Shown: positions 48,070 to 60,287, numbered from the stretch's first letter. The stretch: DNA of 64,000 bases from Agroathelia rolfsii (GCA_018343915.1 JABRWF010000008.1:2790001-2854000), one strand, 5' to 3'. The notes: generated by a model from the letters alone, not told the origin. A program made the numbers and translations.

Positions 48070-48545
48070 ATTTATTTAATTTACTCTGGAAACATGGACA
48101 TTCTGATATATTGGTGTTAATCCACAGTCTGTGCACATGCTCTACTGGCGTGCATTGATTGAAAGCACTTATCTTTTATGTTGCATTGGTATGCAATAAG
48201 GGCTCAAGTATGTCCATCTAATTTATTGTGGATGATTACACTCTGATATATTGATGAAAACCCATGGTCTGCTTGCACACCTTACTAGCATGCTTCAACC
48301 TATAGCATCTATCTCCTGCATTGCATCAGTGGAAATCAAGGGCCCAGGTATGTCTATCTAACTTATTTTAGACAAACATGTATCCTAATATGCTGGTCCC
48401 ACCTACACACCTTACTGGTGTATATAAATTCCAACACTTATCTCCACTGTTGCCTTCGTACAGGACAGTAAGCAAAGGTATGTCCAGCCTACTCATCTCA
48501 GACCAACATATGTCCTGATGCAATAGCAGCCATCCCTTTGACTAT
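48070..48545. repeat. ~140 bp degenerate tandem repeat, 3-4 units
   Basis: Recurring blocks: a variant of CTGATATATTG, then a variant of CACACCTTACTGG, then TATCT-C-TGCATTGC, then CAAGGTATGTCCATCTAA-like. Spacing is roughly 130-145 bp. Non-coding. Confidence 0.6.
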
Positions 48546-48839
48546 CAAGGTACATATGCATCTACAGTAATTACACCCTCTATTTTTTATCTAAGCTGCA
48601 CAAGCTATAGCATCTATTTGCTGCTTTGTATGTTAATAGACCCTGCCCGCTCATGCACCCCTTTACCTTGGGTGAGTAGAATAAAATCACCTATACTATG
48701 ATTCTATTATAACTAAGCCTCAACAGCATTATAAATAGCACCTGCTCCACATGCAATGTAGTACTGTAGATTACTATATTGTCCTAAACTTTTTATAATG
48801 TAATTGCATGAAATCAAGTTGGAAATGAGGTTGAACAAG
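48546..48839. other. Element interior, nothing recognised
   Basis: About 290 bp of A/T-rich spacer. Confidence 0.35.
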
Positions 48840-49115
48840 TGTGCTAAGACCCAGGCCTACAGCTAGAGATCTAGCATTGGCCCATAGTTCAGCCAAACAG
48901 TAGATGCAATCCCAGGTCAGCCAAGGGATTAGACAAACCAGCCGCTTCAACGGAAGACCAGGACTAGGCCGTAGCTCAGCTGAACCAGCTGCTTCAGCCA
49001 AAGGTCTGCCGCCAGCCTACAGTTCAGCTGAACCAACTGTTTTTGCCAAAAGGCTGCAGGGTCCTGCGCCCACCTAGAGCTTGGCCAAACTAACCGCTTC
49101 AGCTGAAAGGCTGAA
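48840..49115. repeat. Degenerate TTCAGCCAA/TTCAGCTGAA repeat cluster
   Basis: Multiple copies of TCAGCCAA and TTCAGCTGAACCA at 20-40 bp spacing downstream of the zinc-finger gene. Same core as the arrays at 46.7 and 55.6 kb. Confidence 0.65.
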
Positions 49116-49250
49116 GGATCTAGTGTGAAGCCGCTGCTGTTTGGGGGCATTTTGCAACTCTTACAAAATCACTCCAAAAAGAACACAAGCCGCTACCTAC
49201 TGAACACACACTGTTACATTACCAAAAACTCTAGATACAGCTACAAAATT

Positions 49251-51573
49251 TTAACTTGAAGCTTCTGCTGGACCCTTTTGCCCTGGTGCAGGCTCTGGCA
49301 GATGGTATGTAACCCAACACCCTTTAAGGCTGGATCCTTTGACTTCTTTAACCTCCATAGGCCGCTGCCTCACTTTGCGCCATTCGCATTCAGGATTCTG
49401 GCATTGAAGGACGACGGCTTGCTCATGAAGTGCACCAGCCTTGGCAGCTTCTAACCCCCGCCCTTCAAGCCGCGCAGCAAACGAATCAACGCGCTTGCAC
49501 AAAGGGCATTGGGCTAGCGTGCTCTCTCCAAATGGACGATGGAGCGGGTTATGCCAAGCATATATAGAGCCCGAAGGATCATCGGGCGAAGCGTAAAAGA
49601 TGGAGGAGTGCTGTGGCATTGTTACAGACAAAATACAGATATCCTCTATGCAGTCCTTCAAGGGGAAACGGCCAATCAGAACCTTATAGCAGAACGTCAG
49701 CATCATGTTCTGGGGGAAAAGTGTTAGCAGGGCAAGAGCTGTAAAGCCGATAACGTGCTGGATTCCGACACTAAGTCGAGGCCTTTTCATCAGCAGCGGT
49801 AAGAGAATTGGTCTGACTAAAACTCACTGTGTTATGCCCCGGAGCAGAGATATGCGGGACTCTTCCCAGCTAATAACTTGCCCGCATGCTATTAGCCAGA
49901 GATACGTGCTGCTACACATTTTGATTTCCTCAGCAAGGGGTCCAAGGATGGTTTGAAGCGCCTATGCCAAGCGGATGAGCTGCGATTTGAATAATACAGC
50001 CCAGCAATGCAACTGTCTACCTCCTCAGGCGGAAGAGCCCCATTCTTCTCGACATTCAGTTTGCCGGTGGTGGTGTCCGAGTGTGTTGTGAGAACTACTA
50101 GAATTTGTTCAGGGCGGAGGCTAGAGAAGGTCAGCATTTAATACTTTGCCATGCAGTAAAGAAAATAAGAAAATTTACCCCCGTAACTTTAACCTAAGCC
50201 CATCCAAAACCTTTTGATGGCCCTCCAAAGCATCGTTATCTTTAATGTTGAATGATATGTCTTCACTTAGAAATGTTGGCAGGGTGCCGCCTTCATAGAT
50301 ATTTTCATACCATCCTGCGAGGTACCTGCGAGCCACAGCGCCAGGCGAAGTATCCATGGCCAATGGAGTAAATGTAAACAGATGCAAATTGATGACAGCA
50401 ATGGTTGAACTCGAGAAATGCTGCCGAGGAGGGCCAACAAAAGAGCCTTGTACATCTAAGGGTTTTGTAAACGCAGGTTTTAGCAAGGGAATTAATGAGT
50501 ATTGGAGGCGTCGGCCAGGCGTTTTTGGAAGTTCAGGTTTATAGAGCCCCTAGGGCAATACGTGAGGCTGGCTGTGTTAAGTGATAGAGAAAACTCACCA
50601 TGTAAGGAGGCTTGGATCCTTCAGTATATCGCTTCCCATCCTTGTCAAGAGAGGAATAGCATGCCTTGTTGAAGCAGTAGATACATGCAAACGCAAGCTT
50701 ATTTAGGTTGGACTTTCTGGGTATTTTGTAGCAGTCAAGGCACACGCTTCAAGGGCAGAAGTCGCAGGCAACCTGGGCTTGATCCCCGCATTTATGACAT
50801 CCCTAAGATTTTAAACCTTAGCAATAAAGGAGAGAGGCAGTAGAGCCGAAGGCAGCATACCTGATCATGGCCGCGGGGCAAGCCGTTATACAGAATCTTA
50901 CCTGGCAGCAACTTTACTCTGAGTGAACTCTAAATCAATTGGGGCATGCGTTAGAAGGGCAAGGCCTGGCCAAGCTTGAGGCGATCTGTCTTACATCCGC
51001 GTCCATTGCGGTAGATGAAGCTGGCTTCATAATGGCGGCATTAGCAAAAGATAAAAGTAAAGGCCAGTGCAATAATGAAAAAGGCTACATACTTCTTGCC
51101 CAGGGGGAGGCGCTGGGTGCTGAAAAGAGCCGTTGCTTAAGGCGCTGCTCTACACTCCTAAAAAAAAAAAATCTTACCTCAACGCCCATAGAAGCTGTAG
51201 TTTCCTGCTCTGAGGAAGGCGCTGGACGCTGAAAAAAGCTGTAGCTCTAGAAATCCCTCTATGCCCCTAAAAAAGATCTCACCTTAATGCCAAGAGAGGC
51301 TAGGGTTTCGTTCATCCTGCGGAGTTTGGCTGAACTCACATCCACGCCTACTTCAGACCCTGCAGGCTCCTCCGCTGAGATCGTGGGGCGGGGGTTGCGG
51401 CCTCTACTTGGAGCAGAGCTGCTTGTCTGCTCCCGAGATCTCTGGCGAGTGAGGCGGCCTGTTAAAGAGAACGTGTGCAGCTAAGCACGCGGATGCAGAG
51501 CAGATAGAGCCCTAAACTTACCTGAATCCTTGGCCTTGCCTTTTTTTGACAGGCTTTGTTTGCTTTGAGACAT
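49251..51573 (-). pseudogene. Zinc-finger protein with possible caspase-like core and C-terminal zinc ribbon
   Basis: ATG 51573 starts MSQSKQSLSKKGKAKDSG, a basic disordered N-terminus (SREQTSSSAPSRGRNPRPT). A treble-clef cysteine cluster follows near 50650-50810: CHKCGDQAQVACDFC, CLDCYK and CIYCFNKAC. A TGA at 50749-50751 lies inside this cluster. The middle region has VAVINLHLF-like sequence, YLAGWYENIYEGGTLPTF, then ILVVLTTHSDTTTGKL and, further on, YLWLIACGQVI. The spaced His (TTHSD) and Cys (ACGQ) resemble a caspase/CHAT-type dyad. A C-terminal zinc ribbon has CPLCKR...CQNPECEW, with the stop at 49251. I have a general memory of related agaricomycete proteins but no family name. Two poly-T intron ends lie near 51160. 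Confidence 0.5.
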
Positions 51574-51806
51574 GTTGGAGTAAAGCTAGAGGAGTTTAAG
51601 ACAAGTTAGAATCTGGAATGCAAACTGCAACCGCTATGGCCAGACTGCAGAGTAGGCTGTTTGCCATGAGGACAGATGCTGCGCTGAGCAGTCACGTGAT
51701 TTAAGCCAAACTTGAGGCTCCCACATCTTTGCATCCTATCTGTCCATCTCACCCTCAGCCGCATCAGCTTCAATCCCCTCCAAGCTTTCAATCGAAATTA
51801 CTTAAA

Positions 51807-54800
51807 ATGTTCCCATCCTGGTACATGACTTTCAAGGCCCTTGTTGATGAAAGGCAGAAAGAGTACAATGCGGCTGGCAGCAGTGTTGAGAGGATGCAAA
51901 TCACCCGTGCCACAATGGCCGCCATGACTGCTGAGGCCAAGAAAAAAAATTGGGGCCTTCGTCCCGACCAAGAACAGGTAAGAGCTAAGCCATATTGCAT
52001 AATACTTATTGTCTTAATTGAATCTTGCACCATAGGCACTAGCCCAATGGTTTGATAGCCACGCCAAGGAGGCCGCGCTGTCCAGTGAGAAAGAGACCAG
52101 CCGCTACGGCCTTTCTCAATGGATTGAAGTTTGCCGGAGCAAGGATGTGTTGGCTAGAATACGCACTCGCTCTGAGCAGGATGTCAAGTTCGGCAATCCT
52201 ACCTTCCGGCGCCACTTTGCGGCTGTTGTGAACCAGATGCTGGAGGAGCTGGACCAGCCTGAAAATGCAGAAAGGAAACAGGAGGGCGTGCGGTGGGTGA
52301 ACTCCATGCAGTCTTCTGGCTTTACCCAGCAAGAGCAACAGAGGTAAGCTAGCCTAACATCAATGCGCTACACTCAGATCAATTAACAAAAAAAAACAAC
52401 CTTAGGCTTGCTGCTGCTGAGCTACAGGGCTACCTGCAATCTGTTTCCCGTACACTTCAGGATCGCTTTGGAGCTCACGGTTTGCTTTTTGTTGGAACAA
52501 AAGACGGCAATTCTCAGTTGCCTGAAATTCTATGGTGCGTGCATTGCTACATTTATACATAGCTATATCTTAACTCTTTAAGCCGTTAGTCAGGAGCCTC
52601 ATCCTCGAAGCGGAGAGGGATTCATGACAATGTACAAACCGGTGCTCGAACACCTTAAATATGAAGATATCACTCAGTATATTGGCGAGCAGCTAAGTAA
52701 GGCAGAATTGTTAGCTGATGTATTGCTTGTAATGCTTATTTCACAAGGTGTGGTAGAGCCAACTGCAGGCGAGGCGCCTGCAGCGGCATCCTCATATCCA
52801 AGCCCAGCGCCTGCGGCTCCTCTACTGCCCGCAACCCCCCCAATGCCTCCCACCATATGCAGTCCAGCTCCAAGCACAGAGGCGTCGCCACCAGCCCCCA
52901 AAGCGCCGGCCCGTCAGGCGTCTAAGAAGAAGGGGAAGGCGCCAAAAAGGGGGCCAGCAAAAAAAGAGAATAGATGGGAGGACTGGCCTGCTGTTTTGCC
53001 CGATCGGCGTGGGCAGCCAATCTTCCCAGAACCTTGGGCTGCCGGGGACGCTCTGAAAACCTCAGATGGGTTAGAATTTCTCAAGTATATAATAAGAAGA
53101 ATTTTAACAATATCATACCGTAAGCAATATAAAGTGCATCCTTACATACTAAGTAGCTGAGATATCAATTTCCTTAGAAACTTTTTGTAATAACTTAAAG
53201 GCATCTGTGCCCTGGGCAGGGCTCCAAGACAGCTCAGGAGAAATTCTGTCAGCACAGTCCTGGCCAGAAGCAGTGCCTATGAAGGATCCCACCAAGCTGA
53301 CGCGTCAAGAAACTGAGCAAATTGTCGCATTTTATAGAGAGCTATTGGGAAAAAAGGAAGAGATTGAGTGGGTTGGGCCTCGCTCAAGGGCTCCGGGGCA
53401 TAGCATTGACTTCTTGGCACAAGGCGCAGGTCATGGAAGCTCAAGACACAAGTACATGCAGCGCATGTTCAACAAGAAGGACCTTGACTTATCATCCAAC
53501 GAAGATGCATGTACTTACCAGGCTGCTTTTGAGGAGGCGGCGCCAGAGCATACGGATCCGGCTATGCAGTCTAGACCTGCAGTACAGTGCAAGGGCAAAG
53601 CGCAGGCGCCGGGCGCTGGCTCTGAAGCTGACGAGAGCGAGCTGCAGGAGGCTGTTTCAGAAGCTGCTGAGGAGCCAATGCCACAACCTGCTACGCAGCA
53701 GAAGGGTAAAAGCCGCAATCGCCAGCCGCTGCCAAGCCGCGCTCCCCCCTCTGCCCCCACCCCTGTTCTGGCCGAACCAGCGGTCTCTGCCGCCCCTCTT
53801 ACTCCGGATGAGTTAAGAGCCCGCTTACAGACTGAAGCAGAAAAGTTCTGGGAAGCTGAAGATGCATGGAATGCTTTTGGACTGGAGGCTTCATCCAGCT
53901 CTAAGGCCCAGAAAAAAGAGGCTGGCCTGAGAAAACGCCTTGCAATAGCAAAGGCGGCAATGGAAAAGACAATTCAGGAGCTCCAGGCAGCAGAGGGCGC
54001 TGCGCATCCAAGTAGGACGCCAACGCCTCCAACCGAGAAGGATGACGGTGTGTATATTGTGATGCAGATGCTTTTTTATTGTAGGTTGCTGACTTTGCGT
54101 TTCTAGATATGCCGGTTGATAAGAGCTCGGATGAAGACGCAAATCCCAAATTAGAGCTTTCTCTTCTTGGCAAGCGTCCTCGCGGCAGTAAGCGACCCAT
54201 AGCTCTGTCAGAAGACTCAGACCATGGCCACGCCCCTATGAGCATTGACAGCATAGACCCTGACAACCAGGCGGCATCCCAGCTAGCTTTCTTAGCTGGA
54301 AAAACTTCAATGTCTGTATTTGCATCAGCTGTGAGCCTGATGAATGGATGCGCCCTGCCGGTGAGAAATCATCTTGTTTCTCTGAGAGCTTTACTGGTAC
54401 TTACTTTCTGACTATATAACCGCAAGAATTGGCCCAATCACTCAGGGCAGCCTACAGGCCAGCTTTCTGATTGGCTTGATTGGAGAACCCCACAGAGCGT
54501 GTTAGATGAGGGGTTAGCTGCCCTTCACCAGCCAGAGGTGCACAATCATCTTCGCAGCGTGATACGGGAGGAGGTTCGCAGCTTTTCTAATCTGCCATAC
54601 CGGCATGCCCAGCGCTGTCTGTTTGCCATTGGTCTACTAGAGAGAGAGGCTATCAAGGCAATAGAGACAGAGGCAGATGACGAGGTGGCAGCAATGCATT
54701 TACGCCTTTCAGAGCTGGGTGTACAAGAGCTGGTTGACCTTGAAGAGATCACACATTTGGTCAAAAAGCAGCTAAAAAAATTGGGCCAGCCCAGCCAGCC

Positions 54801-54993
54801 AAAAGGTCAAAAGCAGCAAGCAGTGCCAAGGTCAGAAGCAAGGATTTATTCAAGCTAGTCTCAAGAATAATAGCATCTCATGATTTGTTGTAGGGAAATA
54901 CAGCCAAAAGCTTCTGTTTCAGGCCAACTCTCTGAAGATGAACTGCCCCCTGCAGCTGAGCCAAGAAAGAGGAGGAAGCCAAGAAGAAATTAA
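51807..54993 (+). CDS. Long basic, Pro/Ala-rich element protein (possibly two genes)
   Basis: ATG 51807 (MFPSWYMTFKALVDERQKEY). About eight exons with 50-90 bp introns follow, ending at TAA 54991-54993 after EPRKRRKPRRN. The first third is helical and unrecognised (WFDSHAKEAALSSEKETSRY, FGNPTFRRHFAAVVNQMLEE, LLFVGTKDGNSQLPEILW). Next comes a Pro/Ala-rich linker with a strong nuclear-localisation-type stretch (KKKGKAPKRGPAKK), then a segment LTRQETEQIVAFYRELLGKK. A predicted coiled coil (KKEAGLRKRLAIAKAAMEKT) and a C-terminal helical region (VHNHLRSVIREEVRSFSNLP) follow. I do not recognise a family. Nuclear location is inferred from the basic patches. The junction near 53100-53200 is uncertain and could separate two genes. 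Confidence 0.5.
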
Positions 54994-55539
54994 AGCTTGC
55001 AGGGCGTATATCAGGGCAGCATCCTCTTTGGCACCTTTGATTCATACTTTAATCCTTTTTCTTGCGCACATGCAAAGATGCTGGTGATCTCTGCTGATCC
55101 GCGCCTATGCGTCGCTGCTGCTATGCTTGCCGTCTGCTCTACCTTTCTTTTTACCCACTGTTTTTTATTGCAGGTGTATATTTCCTTTGCTCTCATTAGC
55201 GCAGCATATTTATTTTTATTTGATTCTCTTATATAATGGCTATACACTTGTTATATTTAATCTTCATCCTTTCTAGAGATTCCAAGAGTGTATAATAATG
55301 GACTAACGCTTAGTGTTGCCTTTAAGTTTCCCCTCGATAAACCCTTTGATTGTCAGAAGGATTGCAAGCATGAAGTTCTAAATGGCTGAATAAAAAGCTT
55401 GCGGTGCTAGAAGATTTGCTTCTATTTAATTATAAACATATGCTGTTTAGGTTAGGCCTTTGCCGCGCGGACGGGCGGTACTGCAGATGCTCCTGGGGGG
55501 GTGGGGGGCGGACAAGCCGGGTGATTCTGGACGAATCAC
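54994..55539. other. Element interior, 3' region of the long plus-strand gene
   Basis: About 550 bp. A short hydrophobic reading frame is present but lacks conserved features. G-rich run near 55490-55510. Confidence 0.4.
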
Positions 55540-55800
55540 GATTTCAACCAAACAATGATTTTGGCTAAACTGCGATTTCAGCTGAACTATTAGTTTGGCT
55601 GAACTGCGATCTCAGCTGAACTATTAGTTTGGCTGAACTGCGATTTCAGCTGAACTATTAGTTTGGCTGAACTGCGATTTCAGCTGAACTATTAGTTTGG
55701 CTGAACCGTGATTTTAGCCAAATAATTATTTCAGCTGAGCAATGATTTTAGCTGAACAGCTGTTTTGGCTAAACCATGATTTCAGCCAAACTACTATTGG
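55540..55800. repeat. 34 bp GCTGAACT minisatellite
   Basis: Four near-perfect 34 bp units, each of which contains TTTGGCTGAACTGCGATTTC and a second half-unit beginning CAGCTGAACTATTAG. These are flanked by several decayed half-units (TTTTGGCTAAAC, TTTTAGCCAAAT). The two half-units of 17 bp are themselves related. Confidence 0.85.
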
Positions 55801-55942
55801 CAGGCTTAACTGTAGTTGCATTTGGGATAAACAGTTGCTAGGACAAAAAAAAGGCAAGCTGGCAAAACTTTTGCAGGATAACTGAGCTTTAATGAAAGAC
55901 AAGCAAAATACATGCAAGGCATATTTTCTTTACATAAGAGCG

Positions 55943-58900
55943 CTATGCCTGATTAAAAGAAGACGCGTTTACTACAAGTAGGTTGTGAAGCCAAATCTCA
56001 AACGCCGTTGATGTCAGCTGATCATTGCTTCTGGACACAAGGTGAAGAGCGACAAGGCGCTGGAAAAAAGAGTCTGCATATATCTTGGCTGATGAAAAGC
56101 AGGTGTGAATAGATGAGGCCTCGATTGCATCTGACTGTATATTTGAAGTTAGCCTAGTAAAGGGTTTTCAAAAAAAAAAAAAGCCTTACCGATGTAGGGC
56201 TAATGAGCGTCCACTATAGATAATGAAGTCAGAGCAAAGTACAGATTAAGCAGCTTGGGCTTACTTTGAGATTCCAATTTGATTTGCTTGGACGATTCGG
56301 GGATGATGACAGAGCTATAAGCATTAGAGTTGCGCAAAGTGTCTCTAGGGTTGTACTAGGAAAGCTGCTTGGAAGCTCAAGTACTGGAGACTCTGGCAAA
56401 CTCTTTGGTGGCCCAACACCCAGAATGTAATCCTGGATGGCACGACAAAACCCATGGTAGACTGCCCTATTCCTCCTCCCATCTTGAGAGCTATTATCAA
56501 ATTTAGGGCTGCCATTGTTAAAGTTATACTTGAGTGCATCCTCCATGTAGCACTGTTCGCTTTCTGTGCTGATTGGAAAACGGAAGCTTGGGGCAGCATG
56601 GACCTGGATGTGGTTGGCTACGTCTCTAACGTCTTCAGAAGTAGAGACCTGCCGACAATACAAACTCAGCACAGTGCGGGCAGGCCCTTTAGAATGCAGC
56701 ATAGCTGAGCTCCTATATAGTGCCTAGTAAAACTATTGAGCTCTGATAGAATGCTAGTGTCTAAGAAACTAGTGCATACCTGCCGTATGCCTCTGCCTGA
56801 AGGCAGTTGGGAGTTGAACCCAGCCCTAAAGCTATGCCAACCCTTACGCTCAAAGAAGGTCTCATCATTGAATGCAACTTTGGCATAGATAGCTAGTGTA
56901 CGCTCCTGATGTTCAGCTTTAGAGAGCTTGTACTGGCCATCAACTGAAGGTTAACAAAGACGGCTAAGAGGCCTCTAAAGACCTAATGTTAGTTACTTAT
57001 GGTTGGAATAATTTAGAAATCTCATACATGCCACTGGAACTCTGTCATAAGAAACTGAGCCAAAGGGCTTGTTAGGGAATGCTCAAGAGGAGCATCAGGC
57101 TGGACATCAAACCAAGGAGCCATACGACAAGCAACATCTGGAGCCAAGATCTGAAGAAACTCTTGAGGCGTACTAACTAATGCGTCTCCTATATCCTCTG
57201 CTAGTAAGGCAAGGACAACTAGTGGCGACACCATCAATGGGGCCTCATATAGTAGTGTTAGGAATAAAGCAAGAAGCTTTCCAGCCGCATTCCATTTCAA
57301 CTCAGCCTCTTTATTGTCAAAAGAGTTAAAGGCTGGTATATAGGTGGCATCATTTGTGCAGCTCCACCTAGCTGTTAAGACCTCGAGTGTTTGCGCTTGA
57401 AGAAAGGCTGCTCTACGGACCCCATCTCCAGTGCTAACAATAATGCTGTTGTGCTCATCCAGCTCATCAATACTAAAAAAAGTTAGCTTTGAAATAGTAT
57501 TAAGAAAGTAGGAACTTACATATTGATTTCACAAGGTATTCTAAAGAATGAGGCCAGCAAAGTTGGATAGGATTTACAGATGACGCCTTCCGGAGGCTCA
57601 GTAGGAAGTGGCTGCTCTAGCTCCAAGGCTGCCATATACTCTAGTAGCCATACAACTCCTTGACCAAGAATTTCTTCTGTGCAAGCACCCAGGTTAATAT
57701 TGGGTAAGTAAGGACTAATTGTTGGGGAAAGGTAATGGCTGGAAATAGTAAGCAGCTTCCTAAGCTCACGTAAGCTGAAGAGATCAGCAGGGTTTGGGTT
57801 TGGCCGAGCTATAGGGGTGGGTAGCAAAGGCATAGGAGACTCAGCCCTAGGAAGAGCTATGTCTGAAAAGACAGGACTCCTGCTGGGAGTATTGGAAGGT
57901 GCACTAGCTATTGGTGCACCTTGAACGTTGGTAAACCCAAAGAAAGTGTCTTCCTGGCTAGGCAGCTAAGCAACACCGATAAAAATCCAAAAAAGTTAAC
58001 TTTGAAATAAAAATAAAATAAGTACCTCAAGCAAAGTTTGCTTAGGCGAAGGGGCACCTAATGCCATCTAGAACACAATTTTTATGCTTTAAATAGGGTA
58101 TAAAACTTGAGAAAACAGAAGACTTACTGAAGAAGACCGCTCTCGTACAGTACCAATAGTATTAGGAGGGTCAGTAGATGTAGAAGATGGCCTGGGGCAG
58201 GTGGTTCTACATGCAATTATTGATGGGTTGTGCTCAACCTCTACATTCAAGTCTTCAATCCTACAGTATACCAATCTACCATAGCATCCATGTAAACCAG
58301 GTAGGCGAGCATTGTCTTGACTATCTATAAAGTGCGATTGACTACGAGATAGGTCCTCATAGCGCATTCCTAGGTAAATCTATCAGTAAAATAATAGTAA
58401 GATAATGAAATTTAGTACAAACCCATAAAAACAATGAGCGTCTGAGGCTCTAGTGGATGGACTAGCTTGGTTTGTTTCAGCTTTTTCAATAATACATAGG
58501 CTGGGCTTAGGATAGCCTTGTTAGGTGTAAAGCGCAGCCTATCAGCCTCAGACTCTGGATTGCTTCTGCGGCCAGGTTTTACACCAACTTTTGCAAAACA
58601 AAATGGGCCATCCCATATGCTAACCAACTCAGAGGATAGCCAATTTGACCCAGGGCCTGTAACATGGAATTTGCGGTTAGGAAGCTCTTGTTTGATTAAA
58701 GCCTCTATCTCAGGCCAAATAGAATCATCTCTTGAAGATGGCCGCACATCCAAGCGGAAGATAAGACCTTCAGATTGAAAGATGTCATATGTTTCTCACC
58801 ATAGGTGAGCTCTGCATGAGGCCTCTAATCCATTTGGCATGCTGCTAATATCTGATAGCTGATAACAGAATAAAAATTAAATGAAGGGAGATACATAATA

Positions 58901-59342
58901 GATGAAGAAAAACCTTGATTGGAAGAAGAACTAGCTCTATGGAAGTAGGGGGAGGCATTTGACCTGGTGCAGCTAGAAATCTACGCCTTGATGAGCTTGC
59001 TCTTGAGGATAGGCGAGCTGGGTCTGCGTGACGAGCTGCCTCTTGACGACGACGTGCATCTCCACCTAGAGGGTTTGGGGCTTGTTGTATAGGATTATTG
59101 AATGTGAACTGGCCAGTAAATACGGAAGAGGTAGCTGCCCGTTGCCCAAAAGAAGTTGGCCCAAATAATGTAGGGAGGCCTGGCTGTGCACTTGAAGAGG
59201 AATGTGCACTAGGAGGAGGGCTGGTAGAGCTAAAAGCTGGTGTGCCCTGAGCTAGACTAATAAGTGGGTGGGTATGCTTTGGATCTCCACAAATACAGGA
59301 ATATAGGAGGGAGTTGGCTGAAACCTGAATGCTGCTTTGCAT
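55943..59342 (-). CDS. HECT-like large protein, multi-exon
   Basis: ATG 59342 starts MQSSIQVSANSLLYSCIC. The N-terminal part is Ser/Pro-rich, followed by RASSSRRRFLAAPG. Middle exons include WPEIEALIKQELPNRKFHVT, FCFAKVGVKPGRRSNPESEA, and LLALFLTLLYEAPLMVSPLV. The C-terminal third contains FFERKGWHSFRAGFNSQLPS, LYCRQVSTSEDVRDVANHIQ and RAVYHGFCRAIQDYILGVG. The last exon has SSIHTCFSSAKIYADSFFQR and ends at TAG 55943-55945. HTCF near the end resembles the catalytic-Cys signature of HECT ubiquitin ligases, and the overall arrangement resembles HECT-like proteins I recall from agaricomycetes. Around 56,340-56,380 the frame changes across a segment that would need a 29 bp intron, so splicing or integrity there is uncertain. 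Confidence 0.45.
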
Positions 59343-60090
59343 AGGTAAATCCCAGAATGCCTTTGGAGATTGTTAAGCCAGCATTCTTATACCTAGAATA
59401 AGAGACTGTATACCGGCAGATAACCCAGGCAAATGCCTGGCTTTCCAGGAGACGGTCCCCTGGCAGGAAGGCTAGGCGTAGCAGCTAGAACGTGCTGGTC
59501 ATACGTATGATAGCAAATGCAAACGTCTTTAGCATGGGTGGCAATCTATAGAGAGTTGGTCTTAGTAAAATGCGCCTTCACCATTTAAAAGAAGATTGAA
59601 AATGAATTTAAAGCTATATTTCTACTTTGCTTTACTTTAAGAAACTAAGCAGTGTTGGAGCTACATACATAAGTAGCCTCATTGGCCATCCGGCGATAGG
59701 AGGTACAGGGCTGACTGCGGCAGACCTCATGCAAACAGGAAAATGCAAGATCTGGGAAGCTTGAAGTGGAAGAGGTAGGATGCATCTTATAGCGCTTTGA
59801 TTATGGCGTGTTGTTTCCCTAGGCAAGGAGGGGATGTGTAATAAAAGACAAAATACCAAAGTCTGCAAACAAAAGTCCGCCCTCAACAGCGCCTTATCAA
59901 GGCCTCACTACTCGGCTCAACGCATTTTGGTATCATCTATGCATGGCTAAACTAAATTCCGTCCCAAACACATGCTTGGCCGCCCCTACCGGCTATTTTG
60001 TCCAAAACATATGCTTGGGCCGTTCCTCACCGGATGAGGCCAATCTTTTGGGCCAAATGCTAAACATTTAGCCTAAGCTGAGATGGTGCC
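59343..60090. other. Right interior of the giant element, no gene seen
   Basis: About 750 bp. A short imperfect duplication occurs at 59970-60040 (AAACACATGCTTGGCCG and AAACATATGCTTGGGCCG). Confidence 0.4.
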
Positions 60091-60093
60091 TGT

Positions 60094-60272
60094 ATATAAT
60101 ATATATATATATATATATATTTCTGTATATTTCTATATATTCTTGCAAACAAGTACATGGTTTCGTATATATAACCTTTACCAACTACTAATGAATGCAA
60201 TATATATATATATATGTATATATATGTATATATACACGTATATATGTATATATATATATATATATGTATATC
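60094..60272. repeat. Right subterminal A/T array
   Basis: TATATA arrays and TTTCTGTATATTTCTATATA, resembling the array next to the left terminus. Apparent peptides here are repeat artefacts. Confidence 0.7.
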
Positions 60273-60287
60273 AAAGGACAAATTGTA

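Noticed and set aside
54997..55236. 79-codon hydrophobic frame after the long plus-strand gene
   Set aside because: Short, no homolog pattern seen, starts just after the preceding stop; probably 3' UTR.
46725..55800. Possible CRISPR-like arrays
   Set aside because: Eukaryotic window; units are contiguous minisatellites without unique spacers.
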